Source: DATFKA01 sp042095835
GTDB taxonomy: Bacteria > Bacteroidota > Bacteroidia > Chitinophagales > Saprospiraceae
DNA: 18,943 nucleotides
Assembly: GCA_042095835.1 (NCBI GenBank)
Contig: JBELML010000124.1
Location: 1 to 18,943 of the forward strand
Reading direction: 5' to 3'
Positions 5,880 to 13,415 of this stretch are shown here, piece after piece (within the stretch, counting starts at the first letter, position 1; every line of letters begins with the position of its first letter). The position numbers and the translations under genes are program-made. A model generated the notes under the pieces. That model searched no databases. It was not told the DNA's origin and was given only the letters and a program-made list of their open reading frames with translations.

Positions 5880-6299
5880 ATGAATACTATGTCGAAAATA
5901 AATCCAATACAACCGACGGAATCGGAGTTGGCCATTTTACAAATCTTGTGGGCGCTGGGCCCTTGCCCAGTACGAGAGGTCAATGACCAACTCAATGCTC
6001 GCAGAAAACCCGGGCAAAAGGAGGTAGGCTATACCACTACCCTGAAGATCATGCAACTCATGCTCAATAAGGGCCTAGTAGACCGCAATACCGATACCCG
6101 CACCCACATCTATCGTGCTGCCGTAGCTGAACAAGCTATCCGAAAAAATCTCTTGAATCGATTCGTAAAGACCGCTTTTCGAGGCTCTGCTATGGATTTG
6201 GTGATGCAAGCACTAGGGAATGAAGATGCTTCTCAGGAAGAACTCAACGAGCTGAAAGCATTTATTAAAAGAATCGAAGAAGACCGCAAAAACAAATAA
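5880..6299 (+). CDS. BlaI/MecI/CopY-family transcriptional repressor
   Basis: A 139-residue winged-helix repressor of the penicillinase-repressor family. The N-terminal part (PTESELAILQILWALGPCPVREV, then YTTTLKIMQLMLNKGLV) is the helix-turn-helix and wing, followed by a wing strand with THIYRAAV. The C-terminal helices (IRKNLLNRFVKTAF, EELNELKAFIKRIEEDR) would form the dimer interface and contain the usual region of cleavage or release. The length is normal. Start is ATG 5880, with a second Met codon at 5889. The leader would be about 80 nt. Three palindromes upstream are its probable operators, which makes the operon autoregulated. Three nucleotides separate its stop from the M56 gene, as in classic blaI-blaR1 pairs. 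No beta-lactamase gene is nearby, so antibiotic resistance should not be assumed. Confidence 0.93.
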   Translation: MNTMSKINPIQPTESELAILQILWALGPCPVREVNDQLNARRKPGQKEVGYTTTLKIMQLMLNKGLVDRNTDTRTHIYRAAVAEQAIRKNLLNRFVKTAFRGSAMDLVMQALGNEDASQEELNELKAFIKRIEEDRKNK

Positions 6300-6302
6300 G
6301 CT

Positions 6303-8651
6303 ATGATCACCACATTATTTTCCGAGTCTTTGAGTTATGCCTTGGGATGGACGGTGATCCATTCTTTATGGCAAAGTACCTTGCTAGCCCTCCTAATTGG
6401 CGTGTTGATTGCGATTTTTAAGCCTCCATCTGCCCTCAGCAGGTACCGACTTTACTACTTTGGTATTGTAGCCACTTTCCTATGGGCAATAGTTACTTTC
6501 TTTCGGGTGTACGATCTACATACTAGTACCTTAGAAACGACTTCTATCCTATCGGGCAATCGTTTTGTAGCCCAATCTGAGAGTGCCGTTGCTGCGGACA
6601 CCTCCTTTAACCTGGGTGCTTTTATAAGTTATTTCGACACCCATTTGCCGATGATTATAACGCTCTGGTTATTAGGTATGAGCTTTTTTATGCTAAGATT
6701 CCTAGGAGGATTAGCCTATTCAGAGCATTTGAGAAGTAGCAGGGTCTATCCAGTAGCAGGTCAATTTGTAGAAAAACTTCAACAATTGCGTCAGCAATTA
6801 GGAATGAGCCGAGTCGTACATTTGTTAGAATCTGCTCAGGTAAAAGCGCCTATGACTTTAGGTACTTTTAAACCCATCATTTTGATGCCAATCGGGGCTT
6901 TGACCTTGCTGTCACCTACCCAGTTGGAGGCTATTCTGGCCCATGAGTTGGCGCATATTCGTCGCAATGATTACTTTTTCAATATCCTCCAATCTATGGT
7001 AGAGGTGCTTTTCTACTACAATCCAGCGATTTGGTGGCTGTCTGCTCAAGTCAGAATGGAAAGAGAGAATTGCTGTGATGATATTGCTGTAAAGCTTTGT
7101 GGTGATGATCTAGCTTATGCAAAAGCCCTATTGAGTCTGCAAGAATATTCTAAAGCTGCTCCGGGCTTAGCTTTGGCCTTTTCCAACAAGCGCAACCACC
7201 TTTTGAATAGAGTCAAACGAATTTTAAATCACCCAATTAATAGAAACAACATTATGGAGAAATTTTCAATTACCTCGTTAATCCTCCTCTGTTTGCTTGT
7301 ATTCTCCGTCAAGGAATACTCGGAACGACAAGAGGATTATCCACTCGAACAGGAAGTTCTGGCTGAAACGATGCCTACTTTTATGTTTGAAGAAATTAAC
7401 GTGACGGGCATTCGACCCAAAACCAATGTCAATACCTGGACAAGGCAACCGGAGATTAAAACTTTCACTCTTGATACCTTGCCTCAAGGAAAAGTCAATA
7501 TCTCCACTACTAGAAATGGAGAAAAAATTGAAGCTAAACTAAGAGGTGGAAAAATCAAAGAACTAAAGATTAATGGTGTAGTTCAGCCCGAAAGTGCCTA
7601 CGATGCCTATCTGCCCATTTTTGAAGAAATCGTTATCGATCCACCTGCTCCTCCTGCACCGCCAGCTATTACACCGATGGTCGCCCCGTCTCCTCCTGGA
7701 GCACCAGCGCCTCCGGTAGCTCCAACTATCAAGGTGAAGGGCAAAGTATCTGTCAAAACAACCGATGATGATGAGGGCAATACCATTTTGTTGATCAGTA
7801 CAGATGATGGTAGAGAACCTATGGAAGTAAAAGTAAAAGGAGACCAAGATGAAAAAGTAGTGATCATCAACGGAGAAGTGATGGAGACCGATAGTGAGTT
7901 TATTGTAGTCGATGAAAACCAAATAGTATTAGATGTGGCTCCTGGTCAATTTAAGGGCAAGCTTGGAGAGTGGAAAGACCTAGAAGGCAACTCTTTTATC
8001 TGGGTGGATTCGGTAAGCAATAGTTTTGCTCGGTTTAATTATAGTGTTTTAGATGAAAAAGCCTATGCCGAGAAATTGAGGGCCCTAGAAGAGGCACTAG
8101 CTAAAGGAAAGATCACCCAGGCAGAGATGGCAGAAAAACAAGCCGAACTAGCTGAAAAGCAGCAGGCGCTGATCGAACTGAAAGGTGAAATTCATGAAAT
8201 GGATTTAGCAAAAGCACTAGAGGGACAAATCGTTAACGAAGAGGTAAAAGCAGAACTACAAAAATCACTAGCAAAGGTCCAAGACCAGCTGGCACTCGAA
8301 CAAGAGCTTAAGCTCCGAGTTGTAGAAATGGAGTTGGCACACCAAGAGGAGGTCCTCGAAGAGGTCAAAGAAATGGCAGAAAACGAATTGGAAGCGGCTA
8401 AAGCATCTGTCGAGGTCCTCCGCGAAAGAAATGAGGAGGCTAAAAAAGCCCTGATTGAAGGACTCTACAACGATGGGATTCTTTCCTCAAAAGAGCGCTA
8501 TGCTATTATACTGACGGAAAAATCACTCAAAGTAGATGGTAAAAAACAGTCGCCAGCGGTATTTCAAAAATACTGGAAGCTCTACCAAGAGAAAATTGGC
8601 AAAACCATCAACAGTAAATACAAAATGACTTTAAAATCATCTAACTTTTAA
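6303..8651 (+). CDS. BlaR1-like M56 membrane metalloprotease with long periplasmic tail
   Basis: A 782-residue integral membrane metallopeptidase. Three hydrophobic segments (about residues 17-40, 50-66 and 115-135) precede the cytoplasmic zinc site H214-E-L-A-H218, with E255 in MERENCCDD as probable third ligand. A fourth segment (SITSLILLCLLVFSV, about 320-337) leads to the outside. In place of a penicillin-binding sensor domain, the C-terminus has a Pro-rich tract (about 446-476, PPAPPAPP), a stretch of beta strands rich in Lys/Asp/Gly and a long Ala/Glu/Lys coiled coil (about 584-720), ending in LKVDGKKQSPAVFQKYWKLY. In known systems this protease inactivates the BlaI repressor after an external signal, and the adjacent repressor gene fits that. 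The ligand is not beta-lactam as far as the sequence shows. The coiled coil could sense envelope integrity or a protein partner (inference). Confidence 0.9.
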   Translation: MITTLFSESLSYALGWTVIHSLWQSTLLALLIGVLIAIFKPPSALSRYRLYYFGIVATFLWAIVTFFRVYDLHTSTLETTSILSGNRFVAQSESAVAADTSFNLGAFISYFDTHLPMIITLWLLGMSFFMLRFLGGLAYSEHLRSSRVYPVAGQFVEKLQQLRQQLGMSRVVHLLESAQVKAPMTLGTFKPIILMPIGALTLLSPTQLEAILAHELAHIRRNDYFFNILQSMVEVLFYYNPAIWWLSAQVRMERENCCDDIAVKLCGDDLAYAKALLSLQEYSKAAPGLALAFSNKRNHLLNRVKRILNHPINRNNIMEKFSITSLILLCLLVFSVKEYSERQEDYPLEQEVLAETMPTFMFEEINVTGIRPKTNVNTWTRQPEIKTFTLDTLPQGKVNISTTRNGEKIEAKLRGGKIKELKINGVVQPESAYDAYLPIFEEIVIDPPAPPAPPAITPMVAPSPPGAPAPPVAPTIKVKGKVSVKTTDDDEGNTILLISTDDGREPMEVKVKGDQDEKVVIINGEVMETDSEFIVVDENQIVLDVAPGQFKGKLGEWKDLEGNSFIWVDSVSNSFARFNYSVLDEKAYAEKLRALEEALAKGKITQAEMAEKQAELAEKQQALIELKGEIHEMDLAKALEGQIVNEEVKAELQKSLAKVQDQLALEQELKLRVVEMELAHQEEVLEEVKEMAENELEAAKASVEVLRERNEEAKKALIEGLYNDGILSSKERYAIILTEKSLKVDGKKQSPAVFQKYWKLYQEKIGKTINSKYKMTLKSSNF

Positions 8652-8674
8652 CATATGAAATGAGCATGATCTTA

Positions 8675-8709
8675 TTTAATCATAAAATCACCAATCGGTG
8701 ATGATTAAA
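8675..8709 (+). repeat. hairpin between the M56 gene and the acidic-protein gene
   Basis: TTTAATC (8675-8681) and ATCACC (8687-8692) pair with GGTGAT (8697-8702) and GATTAAA (8703-8709), leaving a 5-nt bulge and a 4-nt loop. No T-run follows on the plus strand, so it may stabilise or process the transcript rather than end it. Confidence 0.5.
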
Positions 8710-8782
8710 AAAGATTATGCGCAATCGAAGATTCATGAACTCCTTTAAAGTCATCAATACGTAAGTGAATAAAGCGAAGCGG

Positions 8783-8843
8783 TTGCAGATGGTTAAAATT
8801 TCTGCAAAAACTTAGCTTTCAAGCATTTGCTAAAATTTTAACC
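8783..8843 (+). promoter_or_regulatory. two competing hairpins before the acidic-protein start codon
   Basis: Hairpin A pairs TTGCAGA (8783-8789) with TCTGCAA (8801-8807). Hairpin B pairs GGTTAAAATTT (8791-8801) with AAATTTTAACC (8833-8843), an exact 11-bp repeat ending two bases before the ATG. The arms overlap, so only one can form. B would sequester the start region. This is the layout of a switchable or temperature-sensitive leader, not proof of one. Confidence 0.45.
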
Positions 8844-8845
8844 AT

Positions 8846-9715
8846 ATGAAAAAATTATTCTTTGTATTAGCACTATTGCTAATTGGAGCAGGTCTACATG
8901 CTCAATCTGAAAAAAAAGTAGAGGTCTCTGTACAAGAGGAAAATGGCCTTAAAAAAGTAACCATTAAAAAACATCTTGAGGATGGAAGTCTAGACATCAT
9001 CAACTGGGAAGGTAGAGGAGATATCCCCGAGGATATTTTAAAGCAGATGAAAGGCAATGGTGGTATGATTTTTATTCACGAAGATGGAAAAGTGGACGTC
9101 CTAGGTGAGCGCAAGCATAAGATCCACACTAAAAAAATAAAAGTCAAAGTCAATGGAGAAGATGGCGATGTGGAGACCGACGATGTGAATATCTTTATCC
9201 TCAAAGATGGAGAAGAGCACGAGGTATCTGACCAAAAGATAGAAGTGCTGATCCACGAAGACAAAGACAGTGAAAAGGAAATCGAAGTGATTGTATTGGG
9301 CGACGAAGATGCCAAAGTGCACACTACTACAATGCACAAGAATATAATCATTGTTAGAGAGGTGGAAAGAGAAGACGGACAGGAAGTAGTGCTTAAAGCT
9401 AGAATCATAAGCGAGCCCGACGAAGAGAAGGTGAAATCTCTGGAGAAAATGGAGCGTTCATTGGAGTTGAACGAATTCCAACTCGCACCGAACCCAGCTT
9501 CCGAGCAGTTCAATCTAAGCTTCAAAGGGGAAAGCGCACCGATTACCATTAGAGCATTTAATACGAATGGACAGGAAGTGTATAAGTCTTTTATTAGAGA
9601 TTTCGATGGTTACTTTAATGATTCTATCGATTTGGAGGGTATTCAATCCAATATGCTATTCATCACCATTGAGCAGAATGGCAAAATCTACACAGACAAA
9701 GTAATGCTTAAATAA
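8846..9715 (+). CDS. acidic secreted protein with T9SS sorting domain
   Basis: A 289-residue exported protein. Residues 1-20 form a signal peptide (MKKLFFVLALLLIGAGLHAQ). The mature part (about 21-205) consists of alternating short beta strands and acidic turns such as KVKVNGEDGDVE and KIEVLIHEDKD. Residues from about 210 (FQLAPNPASEQF ... IYTDKVMLK) match the type A C-terminal sorting domain, so the protein should pass the outer membrane and become surface-attached or secreted. It follows the M56 gene by 194 nt with no intervening terminator that is convincing. The Lys/Asp/Gly-rich strands look like those in the periplasmic tail of the protease. It could be the sensed or controlled product of the operon (inference). 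No enzyme motif is seen. Confidence 0.8.
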   Translation: MKKLFFVLALLLIGAGLHAQSEKKVEVSVQEENGLKKVTIKKHLEDGSLDIINWEGRGDIPEDILKQMKGNGGMIFIHEDGKVDVLGERKHKIHTKKIKVKVNGEDGDVETDDVNIFILKDGEEHEVSDQKIEVLIHEDKDSEKEIEVIVLGDEDAKVHTTTMHKNIIIVREVEREDGQEVVLKARIISEPDEEKVKSLEKMERSLELNEFQLAPNPASEQFNLSFKGESAPITIRAFNTNGQEVYKSFIRDFDGYFNDSIDLEGIQSNMLFITIEQNGKIYTDKVMLK

Positions 9716-9751
9716 TTTAAATTTCATACTAAATCATCCGCTGTTGTTGTG

Positions 9752-9788
9752 AAGGCTTGATCTTAAATAAAGATCAGGCCTTTTTCTT
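9752..9788 (+). terminator. strong intrinsic terminator
   Basis: AAGGCTTGATCTT (9752-9764) pairs with AAGATCAGGCCTT (9770-9782), 13 bp with one T-G pair, 5-nt loop AAATA, then TTTTTCTTT. It closes the BlaI/M56/acidic-protein unit. Confidence 0.88.
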
Positions 9789-9913
9789 TCAATAGGGCAC
9801 TACTACGACTTACAATTCCCTAGCTAAAAGCGAACAAAGGAATGCAATGCAATACATTAATATATTACTAGATAACCATTTTGGTGTGGAAAGCCCCATC
9901 TTGTAAGCCTTGC

Positions 9914-10090
9914 TTATTGGTGACTATTGCTTACCAAACTGAAGATGAAATCGTCGTTATGGAAAAAGATAGCATACATGATACAAGCGAAAAATAAGAG
10001 GAAAGCCCAGACAATGTCAATCGGGTATTTGTCTCCGTTGGTTTTTTTTAAGTTCATTGATTCTTGAGGTTTTGGGTCAACCCGATCCAT
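9914..10090 (-). CDS. small single-span membrane protein
   Basis: A 58-residue protein if it starts at ATG 10090, or 47 residues from ATG 10057 (MNLKKTNGDKYPID). One hydrophobic segment (IVWAFLLFFACIMYAIFF) is preceded by positive residues and followed by a short acidic tail. A TTG at 10129 would lengthen it but lies in the promoter. The gene follows the LytTR regulator on the same strand and has a good promoter of its own between them, which supports it as real. I do not recognise a family. It may be a target or an accessory of the adjacent regulator. Confidence 0.42.
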   Translation of the reverse strand: MDRVDPKPQESMNLKKTNGDKYPIDIVWAFLLFFACIMYAIFFHNDDFIFSLVSNSHQ

Positions 10091-10117
10091 GTCGGGAGGG
10101 ATTTGATACGTTCTTTT

Positions 10118-10148
10118 CAAAGATACCAATAATTATTGGTTCAGCCAA
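10118..10148 (-). promoter_or_regulatory. promoter for the small membrane protein gene
   Basis: On the minus strand TTG (10148-10146), a 20-nt spacer and a perfect -7 element TATCTTTG (10125-10118). It lies at the very end of the LytTR gene, so the -33 box is inside that coding region. Confidence 0.55.
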
Positions 10149-10891
10149 TCTTTGAAATCGGCTACTCTATCCCTGCTGACAATCACATCCAGCGTAGAGG
10201 CGGGTTTGAGGTCCAGTTTTAATCTTCCATTAAAGTAGGTATGGATTTTATGTATAGAAGAAACCTGGATGATGAACTTTCGATTGATTCGAAAAAAATG
10301 TTTGGGATCTAATTTTTCTGCTAGTTGCTCTAAGGTGAAATCGAGGTTGAATTTTTTTCCATCGTTTTGTAAAGCAAAAACCAAACCTTGATCCGAGAAG
10401 AAGTAGCGAATATCTTGAGATTGAATAAAACGCAGTTCCTGTCCGGCTTTGATGAGAAAGCGTTGCTGGTATTCCTTTTTAGGTTGTTGTAAAGCAGCTA
10501 ATAATTGGCTATAGTCCAATGATTCTTTCTGGCCATAAAATTTATCATACTTATCCAAAGCATGCGATAAATCCTCGGGGTCAATAGGTTTGAGTAGATA
10601 GTCGATACTGTTGACTTTAAATGCATGTAGCATATATTGATCAAAAGCAGTGGTGAAAATAATGGGCTTCGTGATATCTATTGCTTGGAAAATCTGAAAA
10701 CTTAGACCATCAGCCAATTGAATATCCATAAAGATCAAATCTGGTAGCATTCCATTTTGAGAAAACCATGCTATTGCGGCCTCTACGGAGTCCAAATGAT
10801 CTAGAACCCTAATGTCAGAACGGGCCTGAATCAATAATTTCTGTAGTTGCTTGAAAGCCGGAATCTCATCTTCTATAATAAGGACGTTCAT
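10133..10891 (-). CDS. LytTR-type response regulator
   Basis: A 252-residue two-component regulator. The N-terminal receiver domain has the acidic cluster E7-D8-E9, phosphoacceptor D56 (FMDIQLADG), the conserved Thr of FTTAF (80-81) and K101 in LLKPID. A linker with LLAALQQPKKEYQQ leads to a C-terminal LytTR DNA-binding domain (about 145-252), recognised by FLIKAGQELRFI, FFRINRKFIIQVSSI and LKLDLKPASTLDVIVSR. This architecture belongs to the LytR/AlgR class, which binds short direct repeats. No histidine kinase is present in the window, so it is an orphan here. It is probably transcribed with the DUF2141 gene 45 nt upstream. I see no separate promoter in that gap. Confidence 0.94.
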   Translation of the reverse strand: MNVLIIEDEIPAFKQLQKLLIQARSDIRVLDHLDSVEAAIAWFSQNGMLPDLIFMDIQLADGLSFQIFQAIDITKPIIFTTAFDQYMLHAFKVNSIDYLLKPIDPEDLSHALDKYDKFYGQKESLDYSQLLAALQQPKKEYQQRFLIKAGQELRFIQSQDIRYFFSDQGLVFALQNDGKKFNLDFTLEQLAEKLDPKHFFRINRKFIIQVSSIHKIHTYFNGRLKLDLKPASTLDVIVSRDRVADFKDWLNQ

Positions 10892-10936
10892 ATTAGAAAT
10901 GCCTCCATTGGTTTGATAAAAAGGTACAACTTGGCC

Positions 10937-11374
10937 TTATCGATGTTTCCACCATTTATTCAGCTTGGTAGTCAATACTTGCTGATCTTGCTCAAAGGTA
11001 AATTTTACATCATCAAATTTGGGGATTTTGAACTTTGATTTTAGCTTTTGGGAGAAAGCAAAAGGCTCAGAAGGGATGCCGACCAAGTTGCGGTCCATCT
11101 CTCCATTATTGTTTAAATCGTGAAAAATGGCCATAGCATACTCTCCATAGACGAGCGCTGGCATCCTTATCGTCATTTGGCCTTCCTGCTCAACATGAAC
11201 GCCTACTAAGATAGCTTTCTCTTTGATGAGAAAGTCTTCTTCAGTACGGTAGAGGCCCACCCAGATCATGCCTTCTGCTGCTTTAATATTGTCTACTGAA
11301 ATTTGCAGCGTACCCGCATCGGCAGGTAGTGGTAAGAAAGAAAGTATAGCCCAGCTCATTAGGGAAGCGAACAT
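10937..11374 (-). CDS. exported DUF2141 protein
   Basis: A 145-residue protein with an N-terminal signal-like hydrophobic stretch (FASLMSWAILSFLPLPADA) and one DUF2141 domain, recognised by the core GMIWVGLYRTEEDF, the hydrophobic YGEYAMAIFHDLNNNGEMD and VGIPSEPFAFS. The DLNNNGEMD loop could bind calcium. Molecular function of the family is unknown. The longest frame begins at TTG 11434, but that TTG looks like a -33 box and a -7-like element lies at 11410-11403, so ATG 11374 is preferred. The longer form would have a more positively charged signal n-region, so the start remains open. It heads a minus-strand unit with the LytTR gene. Confidence 0.85.
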   Translation of the reverse strand: MFASLMSWAILSFLPLPADAGTLQISVDNIKAAEGMIWVGLYRTEEDFLIKEKAILVGVHVEQEGQMTIRMPALVYGEYAMAIFHDLNNNGEMDRNLVGIPSEPFAFSQKLKSKFKIPKFDDVKFTFEQDQQVLTTKLNKWWKHR

Positions 11375-11402
11375 AGAAAAGGTCTTAATGAAACATTCTT
11401 TC

Positions 11403-11434
11403 CTAAAGTACGTAATTAAGGAACGAGCTGTCAA
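11403..11434 (-). promoter_or_regulatory. possible promoter of the DUF2141-LytTR unit
   Basis: On the minus strand TTG (11434-11432), a 21-nt spacer, then TACTTTAG (11410-11403), one base from TAnnTTTG. ATG 11374 would follow about 25 nt after the start site. Confidence 0.4.
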
Positions 11435-11647
11435 GTAGATTCTACCTAATCTGTCTTGCTGCGAACGAATTGAGCGAGCTTAGGCTTTTTTTCATACCTA
11501 TCTGTAGAGGGATAGCGCATTTACCGAGTGTTGAAAAATACATCCTGACTTCTTTTTTGAGGTATAGAAAATAATTGTATTTTTATCGCAACGATATATA
11601 CTCATTGCCTCCTCTTAAAAAATCCATGGAGAGATTGACGACTACTT

Positions 11648-11669
11648 GTAGAGTGAATTTTTATTCTAC
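11648..11669. promoter_or_regulatory. imperfect palindrome next to a -7 element
   Basis: GTAGAGTGAA (11648-11657) pairs with TTTATTCTAC (11660-11669) if G-T pairs are allowed. It ends six bases before the -7 element, a position suited to an operator. Confidence 0.35.
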
Positions 11670-11675
11670 CTATCT

Positions 11676-11683
11676 TACCTTTG
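11676..11683 (+). promoter_or_regulatory. Bacteroidota -7 element (TACCTTTG)
   Basis: Exact TAnnTTTG. The nearest upstream TTG (11646-11648) is too far for a normal -33 box. It overlaps the TTG at 11681, which is therefore unlikely to be the start codon. Confidence 0.45.
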
Positions 11684-11788
11684 GTTAATATCAGACCTCC
11701 CAAAGACCGATGTATAAACACTATATTTCTAGACACTTGCTTAATACGTCATTTTTGTATTGAGCCCATTGACAAAGCGAAAGGTTTT

Positions 11789-13333
11789 ATGCGAGCACTT
11801 AAAGAACTGGCATTGGTAGTCCATAATAATAGACTACAAGCGGTAGATATTATCACCGAACCAAAGGATGGTCAAGCTACCAAAATCCAAGAATTCTATT
11901 ACGCCCTAGTCCGTAATGAATTTAATATGGATGATGAAGCAGCAGAAAAGCTGCTACAAACGAACCGCAAGGATACCCGCTACCAGAAGCTTAAAAGCAA
12001 ACTCAAGCGCAATCTCCTCAACTCTATTTACTTCATGGATACTCGGCGGACCAACTATACCGACCGGCAAAAGGCGTATTATGAAGGCTATAAAGACTGG
12101 GCAGCAGCCAAGATTTTGATTGGTAAAAATGCTCGCATGATGGGCATCCACTTATGCCAAAAGCTAGATACACTAGCCGAGAAGTTTGAGTTTACGGACC
12201 TTTCCGTTGATGTACTGCGCATTTTGAGACTGCACTTTGGTGCTCGAGAAGGCAATTTGAAAAAATACGAAGCCTATAATCAGCGATTCAAGCACTTCGA
12301 AGAGCTTTTTCACTACGAAAATAGGGCAGAGGAATATTATACAGAGTTGGTACTCAAATTCATCAATAGCAAAGCTACGGATGTAGAAACCCAGCAGAAA
12401 GCACAAGAGTATTATAAAGCGCTACAGGAGCCACTTCAAAAGCATGATTCTTATCGGTTGCATTTGTGCGCGCTCTTGATTCGCTTAATGATTTATAGCA
12501 GCGTCAACGATTATAAGCATACCATCGAAGTATGTGATGAGGCCTTAGATTTTTTCCAAAATAAACCCTACAATGCGAGTGTGCCAATCCAGATTTGCTA
12601 TTACCAGAAGTTGATCTGCTACACGCATTTAAAAGCTTATGAAGCAGGAAGAGAAGCTGCTGAAAAATGTTTGGATTACTTAGATGAAGGGTCTTTCAAT
12701 TGGTTTAAATATCAAGAACTCTACTTCATGCTATCCATGCATACAGCCAATTATCAGGGGGCATATGAGGTGTTTCGGAAAACGACCAAGCACAAGAGTT
12801 TCCAATTTTTACCACCTTCTCTAACAGAAATTTGGCGCATCTATGAGTCGTATTTGCATTTCCTCTCCGATGTCGGTCGCATTACTCCAGGAGAAAAGGA
12901 TAAAGGCTTCACCAAGTTTAAAATTGGGCGCTTTATTAATGAGACACCCATCTTCGCAAAGGACAAGCGAGGTATGAATATTCCAATTTTGGTCATCCAG
13001 ATTATCTATATGATTCAACAGAAAAAGTATGGAGAGGCTATTGACCGCATAGATGCCATCCAAAAGTATTGTTCCAGGTACCTTGTCCAGGATGACACTT
13101 TTAGAAGTAATTGCTTTATCAAAATGCTCCTACAGATTCCAAAGGCGAGTTTTCACAAGGTAGCCGTGACACGTAAAGCAGGCAAGTACCTAGATCGCCT
13201 GAAGAATGCGCCACTGCAATTATCAAGTCAATCGCACGAAATCGAGATTGTCCCCTTTGAGGTGTTGTGGGAAATGGTTTTAGAGACTTTAGACAATAGT
13301 TTTCATAAGCCTAGAAACGCATCTAATAGGTAA
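11789..13333 (+). CDS. alpha-helical repeat-like protein of unknown function
   Basis: 514 residues from ATG 11789 (MRALKELALVVHNNRLQAV). The open frame continues upstream to TTG 11681, but that part is Cys-rich, unlike the rest, and begins on a promoter element. The sequence is almost entirely helical with paired aromatic and Ala/Leu positions (IEVCDEALDFFQN, YQKLICYTHLKAYEAGREAAEKC, ELYFMLSMHTANYQGAYEVF), which suggests tetratricopeptide-like solenoid repeats in the middle third. There is no signal peptide or membrane segment, so it is probably cytoplasmic and a scaffold for protein binding. No catalytic motif is seen. A small Cys protein gene follows by 82 nt on the same strand and has a promoter-like sequence of its own. 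I do not recognise a named family. Confidence 0.72.
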   Translation: MRALKELALVVHNNRLQAVDIITEPKDGQATKIQEFYYALVRNEFNMDDEAAEKLLQTNRKDTRYQKLKSKLKRNLLNSIYFMDTRRTNYTDRQKAYYEGYKDWAAAKILIGKNARMMGIHLCQKLDTLAEKFEFTDLSVDVLRILRLHFGAREGNLKKYEAYNQRFKHFEELFHYENRAEEYYTELVLKFINSKATDVETQQKAQEYYKALQEPLQKHDSYRLHLCALLIRLMIYSSVNDYKHTIEVCDEALDFFQNKPYNASVPIQICYYQKLICYTHLKAYEAGREAAEKCLDYLDEGSFNWFKYQELYFMLSMHTANYQGAYEVFRKTTKHKSFQFLPPSLTEIWRIYESYLHFLSDVGRITPGEKDKGFTKFKIGRFINETPIFAKDKRGMNIPILVIQIIYMIQQKKYGEAIDRIDAIQKYCSRYLVQDDTFRSNCFIKMLLQIPKASFHKVAVTRKAGKYLDRLKNAPLQLSSQSHEIEIVPFEVLWEMVLETLDNSFHKPRNASNR

Positions 13334-13365
13334 AGATTTTACAGCAGGCTATACCAAAATGAAAA

Positions 13366-13394
13366 TTGGCCCGCATTTTGCTACTGTATCATTG
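13366..13394 (+). promoter_or_regulatory. possible promoter of the four-cysteine protein gene
   Basis: TTG (13366-13368), an 18-nt spacer and TATCATTG (13387-13394), one base from TAnnTTTG. The ATG at 13416 follows 21 nt later. Confidence 0.4.
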
Positions 13395-13415
13395 TACACA
13401 TTAAAGTAAGTTACA

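Larger units (their letters stand above)
11435..11788. other. divergent intergenic region
   Basis: It lies between the DUF2141 gene (-) and the helical-repeat gene (+). It holds a short hairpin CTATC/GATAG at 11498-11515, an imperfect 22-bp palindrome GTAGA-N12-TCTAC at 11648-11669 and a -7 element at 11676-11683. The in-frame stretch 11681-11788 is open but starts at TTG on the promoter, and I treat it as leader. Confidence 0.45.

Noticed and set aside
7563..7922. minus-strand open frames opposite the Pro-rich part of the M56 gene
   Set aside because: Antisense shadows of a GC-biased repeat stretch; Arg/Gly/Ala-rich with no domain.
5880..8651. beta-lactam resistance locus
   Set aside because: The BlaI and M56 families are present, but there is no beta-lactamase or penicillin-binding sensor domain, so resistance cannot be claimed.
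9076..9549. minus-strand Ser/Thr-rich open frame of 157 codons
   Set aside because: It is the antisense of the Glu/Asp/Lys-rich T9SS protein; the composition is a by-product of that.
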